From the NCBI RefSeq assembly GCF_000378065.1, contig NZ_KB899172.1, forward strand, positions 1 through 42,275: a stretch of DNA of 42,275 nucleotides. The letters run 5' to 3'. Under the pieces are notes generated by a model. It did no database searches. It saw only the letters and a program-made list of their open reading frames with translations, and was not told where the DNA came from. The DNA comes from Porphyromonas gulae DSM 15663 (GTDB taxonomy: Bacteria; Bacteroidota; Bacteroidia; Bacteroidales; Porphyromonadaceae). Position numbers and translations under genes: made by a program. Shown piece after piece: positions 35,447 through 42,275 of this stretch (its first letter is position 1; the number at the start of each line of letters is the position of its first letter).

Positions 35447-36385
35447 TTATTTCTTTTGATTTCTTCTGAACTCGTCCAATGACTCTGCGCTCTCGTGTTT
35501 GAGTGTCTTGACGATGCGGCGGAAAGTCTCCTCTCCCGTCTTTTCGTCCAACTTCACCCAACGCTCGATGATCGCCAGCTCCAAATAATAGCAGAGCAAA
35601 CGCTCTATGGTGAATACACGGTTGAATACCGACTCTTCGAGCCACTCCCAACGAATCACATCGAGCAGACGTTCACGTTTGGTAATGTCCGTCTCCTCAC
35701 CGACAGAAAAGAGTGTGGACAGATAGGGCAGTTCTTCGCCCAAGTCGAAGTCACGAGCCCGTGACGTACGCAATTTGTCTTCTATTTCGCCGGTACCGAC
35801 AATATAATTGATCGGATTCCAGCCCAGCTTCCGACACGTGATCGCAGCCAAGATGTTCTTGATATGCAGATTCAGGGCAAACCATTCTTCGAGGAAGTCG
35901 TTGCCGCATTTCATGGCATATTCATAATAGTACATGGCCAGACGATCTTCGTCGGAGATTGGCAGGCGCGCCTTTCCCTCTTCGGCTTCAGCATCCGACA
36001 AGGACATTTGACCATCGTCTCCCTCTTCTTCCTCGCGGAACATCTCAGTCAGCTTTTCCGACAAAAAAGTGCGGAAATGCTCCGGCAGCGAATCCATACG
36101 GGGCACGACACGTTTCTCCCGATAGGCAGCTATGATGCCATCCAGCGTATCATAAGAGAAGAGAGTCGGTCGGGATTCCTCGGCCTTGGCCTTTTCGCTG
36201 TCCTCCAGATAGCGAAGAAGGAACCGATTCTCCTGCTCCCAAAGCAGGAGATCGAAGAGCTTGCTATCCGTTCGGCTCAGGACAAGCCTAATCTCCTGCA
36301 GAAACTGCAAGGAAGTAAACGGCAATTTCCGATCTTCCACAGTGATGTTGGGCAGACCGGCTACAGTGGCGTAATATTTGGCCAT
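35447..36385 (-). CDS. DUF2764 protein of the V-ATPase operon
   Basis: This 312-residue soluble protein starts MAKYYATVAGLPNITVEDRKLPFT. It is rich in charged helices ('EENRFLLRYLEDSEKAKAEESRP') with an acidic segment near 125-140 (EEEEGDDGQMSLSDAEAEE). I recall it as DUF2764, found between subunits E and A in Bacteroidota ATPase operons. There is no separate C subunit gene here, and the place in the operon matches that of C in other bacteria, so it may do the job of the C subunit (rotor socket). That idea is inference. It starts three bases after subunit E. Confidence 0.85.
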   Translation of the reverse strand: MAKYYATVAGLPNITVEDRKLPFTSLQFLQEIRLVLSRTDSKLFDLLLWEQENRFLLRYLEDSEKAKAEESRPTLFSYDTLDGIIAAYREKRVVPRMDSLPEHFRTFLSEKLTEMFREEEEGDDGQMSLSDAEAEEGKARLPISDEDRLAMYYYEYAMKCGNDFLEEWFALNLHIKNILAAITCRKLGWNPINYIVGTGEIEDKLRTSRARDFDLGEELPYLSTLFSVGEETDITKRERLLDVIRWEWLEESVFNRVFTIERLLCYYLELAIIERWVKLDEKTGEETFRRIVKTLKHESAESLDEFRRNQKK

Positions 36386-36388
36386 GAC

Positions 36389-36979
36389 TTAGAAAAGCAT
36401 TTCTACCAGCCTGGGGCGCAAGAAACTCTTGAAGAGATTGATGAACTCTTCCTCGCCGAATTGGATCTTGTAAGAGCCATCCTGAGGTTGGATGGTGTAG
36501 GCCACCGGTTGATTGTTCACCTCTTTGACCGTCACCTTATTGTTGAGCAATTCTTTGGCGTTGCTCTCGAAATAGGATTGAAGGGCAGCGGCGTTTTGCG
36601 TGGAAATAATGATGTTTTCGCCCGATGCCCAATTCTTGGCCATATCGAGCATCATCTGCTGCATAAATTCGGGGTTGGTCGATGCCGCTTTCACATTGGC
36701 CGACACGATCTCGCCGGTAATCTGATCCACAATGGTACTCTTGAGCGACTCCAGCATCTGACCGGCATAAAGCTTCAGCTCGGATTCCGTATTCTGCTGA
36801 AATTCAGTTGCCTTCTTCTTTGCATCGCTTACAATGCGCTCGGCCTCAGCCTTGGCATTATTGATCGTCTCTGCGCTTTTGGCCTCAGCCTCAGCGATAA
36901 TTTTCGCGGCCTGTTCGTTGCCTTTTTCGACACCTTCGCGATAAATTTTGTCAGTTAGTTCCTGGATTTTAGAGTCCAT
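36389..36979 (-). CDS. ntpE: V-type ATPase subunit E (peripheral stalk)
   Basis: This is a 196-residue stator stalk protein. The N-terminal ~90 residues form a long amphipathic helix ('KIYREGVEKGNEQAAKIIAEAEAKSAETINNAKAEAERIVSDAKKKA', split by heptads), and the C-terminal domain is globular ('FGEEEFINLFKSFLRPRLVEMLF'). This is the first gene of the operon. In other bacteria E pairs with a G/H subunit to form the stalk; no such gene is visible here, so E may form the stalk alone or use a gene elsewhere. Confidence 0.92.
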   Translation of the reverse strand: MDSKIQELTDKIYREGVEKGNEQAAKIIAEAEAKSAETINNAKAEAERIVSDAKKKATEFQQNTESELKLYAGQMLESLKSTIVDQITGEIVSANVKAASTNPEFMQQMMLDMAKNWASGENIIISTQNAAALQSYFESNAKELLNNKVTVKEVNNQPVAYTIQPQDGSYKIQFGEEEFINLFKSFLRPRLVEMLF

Positions 36980-37029
36980 TGTTCTTGATTCTTTATTATG
37001 GTAGTATTTGATTCCGAATTAAGCGTCTG

Positions 37030-37058
37030 CAAAGATAGTACAAATCCGTAAATCACAA
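37030..37058 (-). promoter_or_regulatory. Promoter of the V-ATPase operon
   Basis: TTG (37058-37056), 18 bases, then TATCTTTG (37037-37030) match the Bacteroidota consensus. The leader is about 45 bases to the subunit E start. Confidence 0.65.
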
Positions 37059-37344
37059 TCAGTTTCACGCTTTTGCGCTTCTGTGGCATGAGCCTTTTGC
37101 AAGGCCTCCCGATATAGCCAAGCAGCAAGGTGCAAGCATCGGTCAAAAGGAGAGGCAATTTGTCGTTTAGCAATTATAAATCCGTATTCGATATAGTACC
37201 GAGTTTCGGCCTTTCGGACAGGGGCTATCCTCCGATATGAAGCCATAGAGTTTCGATGTCGGTCCACCGGATCAATATCCGCAAAGCTGTTGCTTTGTGT
37301 TTACGAGCCAGAAACGCTCCGATTGTGGTGCCTAAATCCTGAAA

Positions 37345-37423
37345 AAACGGCGTGAGAATTTTTTCGTTTTGGCGCGAGATTTTTTTACCCCCCGAACCAA
37401 AAGCAAAAAATTCTCGCGCCACG
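37345..37423. repeat. Dispersed palindromic repeat, copy 3
   Basis: GGCGCGAGATTTTTTT (37371-37386) is the near-perfect inverse of AAAAAATTCTCGCGCC (37405-37420), with centre CCCGAACCAAAAGC as in copy 1. A partial extra arm CGGCGTGAGAATTTTTTCG lies just before it (37348-37366). Confidence 0.8.
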
Positions 37424-37503
37424 TTTTCAGGAGTAACAAACGCAAAAATTTTGGCACGTAAACAGGCCCAACAGAGATGATGTATTCCGGACTTTTTTAA
37501 TGG

Positions 37504-37632
37504 CTATTTGTAATAGAGTATTGTATTCCCCATAATCATAGTTCCTGAGTCATTGCCACAAAGAGGGACACTTAAAATCCGGTCGTAAGCTCCATATTCA
37601 CTCATTATTTGTACGTAAACGTCTTTTTCCAA
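37504..37632 (-). pseudogene. Possible short coding remnant
   Basis: The minus-strand frame from TTG at 37632 reads EKDVYVQIMSEYGAYDRIL, then 'VPLCGNDSGTMIMGNTILYYK' and a stop at 37504-37506. Its composition looks protein-like, but a stop precedes it directly and no family is recognised. It may be the end of a former gene or chance. Confidence 0.2.
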
Positions 37633-37729
37633 ACTTTAATATTTATATTTATCCCGAAAAATTACCCAATAGAGATCGGGGCGATTGTCGATCCATCTTA
37701 AGTCATACAATCCAATAATCATTATTGAA

Positions 37730-38946
37730 ATGAAAAAACGACTATTATTTCTTTGATTGCCTTCGGAGCTTTCTATGCAGCCACGGGCCAAACCAAGGAC
37801 AATTCTTCTTACAAGCCTTTTTCGAAAGAAGATATTGCCGGAGGTGTTCGCACTCTCCCGACCCCAAAACGTGTACAGAAAGACAACGCCGAGTGGCTTC
37901 TTACAGCGACCGTCTCCACAGATCAGTCTGCGGATACCCACTTTATCTTCGATGAGAACAACCGCTATATCGCTCGTGACATAAAAGCCAAAGGGGTAAG
38001 AAAATCCACGGACTCCATTTACTACGATGCCAACGGCCGAATATCGCATGTGGATCTTTATATCTCGTTTGGTGGTGGAGAGCCTGCACTCGACACCCGA
38101 TTCAAGTATACCTATGACGCCGAGGGAAAGATGAGCGTAAGGGAAGTATTCATGCTGGTAATGGATCCGAATACACCTATCTCACGCTTGGAATATCATT
38201 ATGATGCACAGGGCAGACTGACCCACTGGATTTCTTTTGCTTTCGGGGCAGAGTCCCAAAAGAATACGTATCACTATAATGAAAAAGGTCTGTTGGTCAG
38301 CGAAGTGCTGAGCAATGCAATGGGGACAGCCTATTCAGATGCCGGCAAAACGGAATACAGCTATGACGATGCAGATAATATGGTAAAGGCCGAGTACTTC
38401 GTCGTCCAACAAGGAAAGGCTTGGCAGGTACTCAAAAGAGAGGAATACACCTATGAGGACAATATCTGCATACAATATTTGGCTATTAACGGTACCGACA
38501 CGAAGGTGTACAAGCGAGACATCGAGAGCGACAAGTCCATCTCCGCAAATGTCATTGCCATTCCGTCAATGCCGGAACAGACCTGGCCTAATATGTACGG
38601 ATTCAATGCAATGCGGCTGAAAGAGACTTATTCCTCTTACGAAGGGGATGTGGCCACTCCTGTGTTCGACTATATCTATACGTACAAGGCTCTCACCTCG
38701 ATGGCAACACCTTCGACAGAAGCTCAGGTGGCAGTCTATCCCAATCCGACAACGGACCGGTTAGTGATCCTGGCCAATGGCATCACGCATCTGAGCATGT
38801 ACGACTTGCAGGGTAAGCTTGTCCGTGAGTGTGCCGTGAGTGGCGACAAGGTGGAAATGAGTGTCGCATCTTTGACCCAAGGGACATACCTGCTTAAAGT
38901 GAATACGGATCAGGGAGCCTTTGTGAGGAAAGTCGTGATTCGATGA
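37730..38946 (+). pseudogene. T9SS-secreted 46-kDa-type antigen, frameshifted in the signal peptide
   Basis: The long frame (from about 37739) encodes 'TTIISLIAFGAFYAATGQTKDNSSYKPFSKE'. The only good ATG, at 37730, is in another frame and stops after eight codons. Adding one A to the A6 tract at 37733-37738 gives MKKTTIISLIAFGAFYAATGQ, a normal signal peptide. The body has YD/RHS-like short repeats ('YDANGRISHV', 'YTYDAEGKMSV', 'YHYDAQGRLTHW', 'YHYNEKGLLVSE', 'YSYDDADNMVK'). The last ~75 residues are a type IX sorting domain ('VAVYPNPTTDRLVI', 'LSMYDLQGKLV', 'GTYLLKVNTDQGAFVRKVVIR'). It resembles the P. gingivalis immunoreactive 46-kDa antigen (PG99) as I remember it. Confidence 0.8.
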
Positions 38947-38970
38947 TGTAGCACCTAATCGAAATTCGCT

Positions 38971-39017
38971 CAAAGGAGCTGTATGACAAGGATCACCCTT
39001 GCGTACAGCTCCTTTTG
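38971..39017. terminator. Bidirectional terminator between T9SS antigen and regulator genes
   Basis: CAAAGGAGCTGTA (38971-38983) is the inverse of TACAGCTCCTTTTG (39004-39017), with an inner CAAGG/CCTTG stem, in a convergent gap. Confidence 0.8.
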
Positions 39018-39027
39018 CTATAAGGGG

Positions 39028-41910
39028 TCAAGTCGTCTCGGTATTGCTCTTCGGCATGGCCATAAGCTTTTGCCGGTATTGGGAGGGAGAGCAGTTCATG
39101 TAGCGTTTGAAAGTGCGAGAGAAGTAAGCCGGATCCGAAAAGCCTGCCTCAATGCTGATGTCGGAGATGTTTTTGCTCTCATCGGCAAGAAGCTTGCAGG
39201 CCAATTTTATCTTGATCTGCTGGATATAGCCGATGGCGGAGCAACCTACGACACTCGTGAGCTTTCTGTTGAGCTGGGATGGACTCATGCACATTTTTTC
39301 GGCCAAGTCCTGAGCGGAAAAGTCTGGATTCTGTTTGACCCCACCGGACACTGCATCCTTGGCAGCAAGGAGGAACTGCATGCTGCTGTCGTCTATCGGT
39401 TGAGGTTCCTCCTCCGGCTTCCGATCCAGCATGAGTTTTTGCATATAGAACTTCTTGAGCGACTCACGGTCTTTCAGAAGCTGCTCGATCTGCACCAGAA
39501 GTTCCTCCGGAGAGAATGGCTTGCACAGATAAGAGGCTACACCGCTTTTGATTCCCTCCAATCTGTCCTGCTCGGTACTCTTGGCCGTCAAAGCGACAAT
39601 GGGAATATGGCAGAGAAGAGGCGATTGTTTCATCCGGATCGTCATTTCTATCCCATCCATTATCGGCATCATAATGTCCGTAATGATGATGTCGGGAATA
39701 TGCTCGGTAGCGAGGGCTATACCCTCTTTTCCGTTTGCGGCAGATAGCACATTGAAGCGATCGCAAAGGAGGAGTTTGACGAGCAGGTTGATATCCTTAT
39801 TGTCCTCGACGAGCAGTATGGTCGGACGTTCGTCCTCGAAGCGATGATTCGGAGCCGCTGCCACCTGAGATGTCGCCGAGTCATCGGACTCGACGTGGAC
39901 AGGCATGACAATGTCATCGGAGGAGTGTAGCCAAGGAAGAATCACTGCCGAAGAGGACTGGTTCTGTGTAGGGATACTGATGGTGAAGGCACTTCCTTTC
40001 CCGGGCTGGCTTTCTACTTTGATCGTACCACGAAGGTTTTCGACCAGTATATTGGTAAACGAGAGTCCGACACCCGATCCATGCTTTTCGGTAGCAGACT
40101 GTCCTCGATAGAAGATGTCGAAGATATGAGCCTGATCGGTTTTATCTATTCCTATACCGTTGTCTGCAACGCGTATGATCAGATTTTTTTCATTCTTGGT
40201 TTTTGCCAGAGATATGACCACTCTCCCTCCGGCAAAAGAATACTTGATGGCATTGGACAAAAGATTGGATATGATCTTTTGCAAGTAGGAGGGGATGAAG
40301 TCCACGACAATAGGTTTGCTCTCAGCTTGCAGTTCCAAAGTTATGTCCTGAGCTTGTGCGTATGGAGTAAATGAATCGATGAGAATCTGTACGAAGGAGA
40401 CGATGTCGCCATTGCGCCATTCGGGTGTGGATATTCCGCTTCTGATCTTGCAAATATCCAACAGCTGATTCACCAAATTCAGCATATGGCTACTTTGTCT
40501 GTCTATTATCTTGTGCAGTTCGGCTCTGTCCGATGCTTGGAGATCAGGACTCGACCTCATTTTCTCATTCAAGCCTTGTATGACGGTGATCGGCGTACGA
40601 AATTCGTGTGTAATGCCGGTGAAAAAGCTGGAGCGAAGCTTATCCGTCTCTTTGATCAGTTTGTTGTGCTTCTTACCCTGACGGTATGCATATGTCAGAA
40701 CAGAAATCAAAAGAATCGAGATGAAAAGGGCAAAAAGAGTACTCAAGAGGATAAACTTAGATTTCTCTTGTTTCGCCTTGCTTACCTGTTGTATTTCTTC
40801 AAGCTCTTTTTGGGACTTGTTGCGTTCGTAGTTGAATCGCGTCTCTTGTATGCTGCTGACCTTGTGCGCAATGGACATACTGTCGCTCAACGTCTTGCTA
40901 AGACGGAATGACTCGAGGGCTTGTTTGTATTCCTTTTTACGCTTAAGGTTCTCGTATTGGAGATTGTATATTTCTATCAGATGCGAAGTCGAATTAATTT
41001 CTTTCGCAGTCTCTTCGGCCAAAGAAATGAAATGCTGGTAGAGCCTTTCGTTCCCCTGTTTAAGATTGATACGTGCCATCGGGATACAGGAGTTCAACCA
41101 ATGCCATCGATCGGACAACTGCTCCATCAGTTTGTACGCCGTAGCATACTCTTGTAAAGCCTTTTGATAATCCCCTTTTTCTTCGTCTACTTCTCCGAGA
41201 TTGATACTACAGAGTCCGATACCCATCAGATTCTCCGCCATATTGTTCTGCTCCAGAGACAGAAGGAAGTAGGTACGTGCTTTGTCGTATTCTTTGCGTT
41301 GTCGATAGATACGTCCGAGGTTCGCATAGTTGATAGCTTGCCCGAGAGGACTCTCGAGTTCTTTCTCTCCTCGCAGTGCTTCCAGGAAATTCTTTTCGGC
41401 TTCATCATGGTATCCTAACTCAAGATTGATATTGCCAATGCCGTTCAGGGCTGCCGATCTGGCTTTGATAGCAGTCTTATTCTGGTTCCCGCTAAAAGAT
41501 TCTATCAGGGAGAGAGCCTTGTAATGATAGTCCGAAGCTTCAGCGAAAGCACCGATACGACGACTATCTGTTCCAAGGTGGTTCCATGCCTGTACAGCTA
41601 CGATGGTATCCCTTAGAGCCAATGCAGCGTTCAACCCTTTTTGGTGATATAGCATTGCTTCTGTGTATTGGGATATATTGCGCATCCGTTTGCCGACCTC
41701 GATCGCGAATAGCATTTGTCCCACGAGATTCTTGTCCTGTACGCTGTTCTCATAAAGCTCTTTGACAGAGTCAGCGGAGAGTTCTTTTTCGTACAGCAAT
41801 GCTGCGATACGCTTTTTCTCTCGGGCGATTTCAGTTACAGAGTGTTTTTCTTTTTTACCACATCCGACAAAAATCGACAATATGAGTAATAATGGGAAAA
41901 GTTTCTTCAT
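39028..41910 (-). CDS. Hybrid two-component regulator (TPR sensor, kinase, receiver, AraC)
   Basis: Start set at 41910 (MKKLFPLLLILSIFVGC, a lipoprotein-like signal with Cys17), giving 960 residues. The order is: an exported sensor part of TPR repeats (about 60-330, e.g. 'AINYANLGRIYRQRKEYDKARTYF'), coiled coil, one transmembrane helix ('FILLSTLFALFISILLISVLTYAY'), and HisKA 'FTGITHEFRTPITVIQG' with the phospho-His. Then HATPase_c ('NLLSNAIKYS', 'VADNGIGID', 'GSGVGLSFTN'), a receiver domain ('TILLVEDNKDINLL', 'DIIITDIMMPIMDG' with the phospho-Asp, 'VALTAKS', 'YLCKPF') and a C-terminal AraC HTH ('ISDISIEAGFSDPAYFSRTFKRYMNCSPSQYRQKL'). It would sense a periplasmic signal and bind DNA from the membrane. 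Ligand and targets are unknown. It converges on the T9SS antigen gene, which is a possible target. Confidence 0.95.
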   Translation of the reverse strand: MKKLFPLLLILSIFVGCGKKEKHSVTEIAREKKRIAALLYEKELSADSVKELYENSVQDKNLVGQMLFAIEVGKRMRNISQYTEAMLYHQKGLNAALALRDTIVAVQAWNHLGTDSRRIGAFAEASDYHYKALSLIESFSGNQNKTAIKARSAALNGIGNINLELGYHDEAEKNFLEALRGEKELESPLGQAINYANLGRIYRQRKEYDKARTYFLLSLEQNNMAENLMGIGLCSINLGEVDEEKGDYQKALQEYATAYKLMEQLSDRWHWLNSCIPMARINLKQGNERLYQHFISLAEETAKEINSTSHLIEIYNLQYENLKRKKEYKQALESFRLSKTLSDSMSIAHKVSSIQETRFNYERNKSQKELEEIQQVSKAKQEKSKFILLSTLFALFISILLISVLTYAYRQGKKHNKLIKETDKLRSSFFTGITHEFRTPITVIQGLNEKMRSSPDLQASDRAELHKIIDRQSSHMLNLVNQLLDICKIRSGISTPEWRNGDIVSFVQILIDSFTPYAQAQDITLELQAESKPIVVDFIPSYLQKIISNLLSNAIKYSFAGGRVVISLAKTKNEKNLIIRVADNGIGIDKTDQAHIFDIFYRGQSATEKHGSGVGLSFTNILVENLRGTIKVESQPGKGSAFTISIPTQNQSSSAVILPWLHSSDDIVMPVHVESDDSATSQVAAAPNHRFEDERPTILLVEDNKDINLLVKLLLCDRFNVLSAANGKEGIALATEHIPDIIITDIMMPIMDGIEMTIRMKQSPLLCHIPIVALTAKSTEQDRLEGIKSGVASYLCKPFSPEELLVQIEQLLKDRESLKKFYMQKLMLDRKPEEEPQPIDDSSMQFLLAAKDAVSGGVKQNPDFSAQDLAEKMCMSPSQLNRKLTSVVGCSAIGYIQQIKIKLACKLLADESKNISDISIEAGFSDPAYFSRTFKRYMNCSPSQYRQKLMAMPKSNTETT

Positions 41911-42010
41911 CTGGCTCTCTATGTGCAAGTCAATTCCGGTAATTCCGGTGTAAAACTAATCAAACACGGATAATCTAACACATAAATATGGTTCATAAAA
42001 CAATATTGTG

Positions 42011-42275
42011 ACAGGGCAACCGCATCAAATGTTTAGTAGCTTTTTGAGATAGTCTATATTGAGGGCGGCTTTGAACAACCTCTTCCGTAAGGATAGTTTG
42101 TCTTTGTGCCCGGATACAATGGCTAAAGCAAACTTTCTCAACGTGTTTGGATTGGTGGCTGAATAATCCTTACGAGCTCGACAAGCGTCTTCCCTGAAGG
42201 TTACATCCAAATGCCAATGAAGCCGATTCTCAATCCCCCAATGTCCTCGAATATATTGTCCGATTAACTGACAAT
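42011..42275 (-). mobile_element. End of an ISAs1-type insertion sequence (runs off the window)
   Basis: The transposase C-terminus (42025-42275) is next to a candidate terminal repeat beginning ACAGGGCAACCGCATC at about 42011. The other end and target duplication are outside the window. Confidence 0.65.
42025..42275 (-). CDS. ISAs1-family transposase, C-terminal part
   Basis: The frame is open from the window edge to TGA at 42027-42025. It reads 'IGQYIRGHWGIENRLHWHLDVTFREDACRARKD', the conserved end of the DDE domain of ISAs1-type transposases with the catalytic Glu in 'GIENRLHWHLDV'. It then continues 'NPNTLRKFALAIVSGHKDK' and ends 'IDYLKKLLNI'. About 80 residues are visible of an expected 370 or so. 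The visible portion shows no damage. Confidence 0.85.
   Translation of the reverse strand, partial: CQLIGQYIRGHWGIENRLHWHLDVTFREDACRARKDYSATNPNTLRKFALAIVSGHKDKLSLRKRLFKAALNIDYLKKLLNI

Larger units (their letters stand above)
36980..37729. other. Gene-free stretch between ATPase operon and T9SS antigen
   Basis: About 750 bases holding the ATPase promoter (37030-37058), the palindromic repeat copy 3 (37345-37423) and a possible 43-codon remnant on the minus strand (37504-37632). No intact gene is recognised. Confidence 0.6.

Overview
The window reads as chromosome of a Bacteroidota oral anaerobe, most likely Porphyromonas gingivalis or its close relative P. gulae. Reasons are the -7-like TAnnTTTG promoter elements with no clear Shine-Dalgarno dependence, a type IX secretion (T9SS) C-terminal sorting domain, an outer-membrane thiamine uptake operon of TonB receptor plus PnuC, a DUF2764-type V-ATPase operon, a hybrid one-protein two-component regulator, and housekeeping proteins of Bacteroidota type. 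The species assignment is inference from recognition, not from a search.

Region 1 (1-5743) is an AT-rich accessory island. It opens with the 3' end of an RHS-repeat polymorphic toxin gene whose last codons are frameshifted, followed by a probable immunity gene. Downstream come orphan immunity-like genes alternating with broken pieces of RHS tip sequence: an Imm26-like protein, a Tai4-like lipoprotein, three paralogous small exported proteins, and a CPVCG protein. One piece is a frameshifted effector-like domain with conserved-looking Cys and His residues. The layout fits repeated replacement of the RHS tip, with old toxin/immunity modules left behind.

Region 2 (5972-15506) is mostly housekeeping: metK; a thiamine operon on the minus strand (TPP riboswitch, TonB-dependent receptor, PnuC-type transporter, thiamine pyrophosphokinase); rsgA, frr, pyrH; and a large DUF4954 protein. 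A 600-bp gap with a palindromic dispersed repeat separates it from region 3.

Region 3 (16123-22956) holds htpG, then cdsA, ftsH and ychF on the minus strand, and tRNA-Lys(TTT). Region 4 (23200-28767) holds an outer-membrane beta-barrel protein, enolase, a DUF1232 protein, an ECF sigma factor, a tiny acidic lipoprotein and an acyl-CoA ligase. The barrel gene and eno are separated by a perfect 36-bp-arm palindrome.

Region 5 (29381-36979) is a complete-looking V-type ATPase operon in the order E, DUF2764, A, B, D, I, K. No genes for subunits C, F or G are present. The K subunit keeps the residues that bind Na+ in Enterococcus NtpK. Region 6 (37730-42275) has a T9SS-secreted antigen with a frameshift inside its signal peptide, a hybrid sensor kinase/response regulator/AraC lipoprotein, and the end of an ISAs1-type insertion sequence running off the window.

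Several genes are interrupted by single-base differences in A-tracts (about 3879, 5626 and 37733). These may be real decay, slippage-based switching, or assembly errors, and I cannot distinguish these from the sequence alone.
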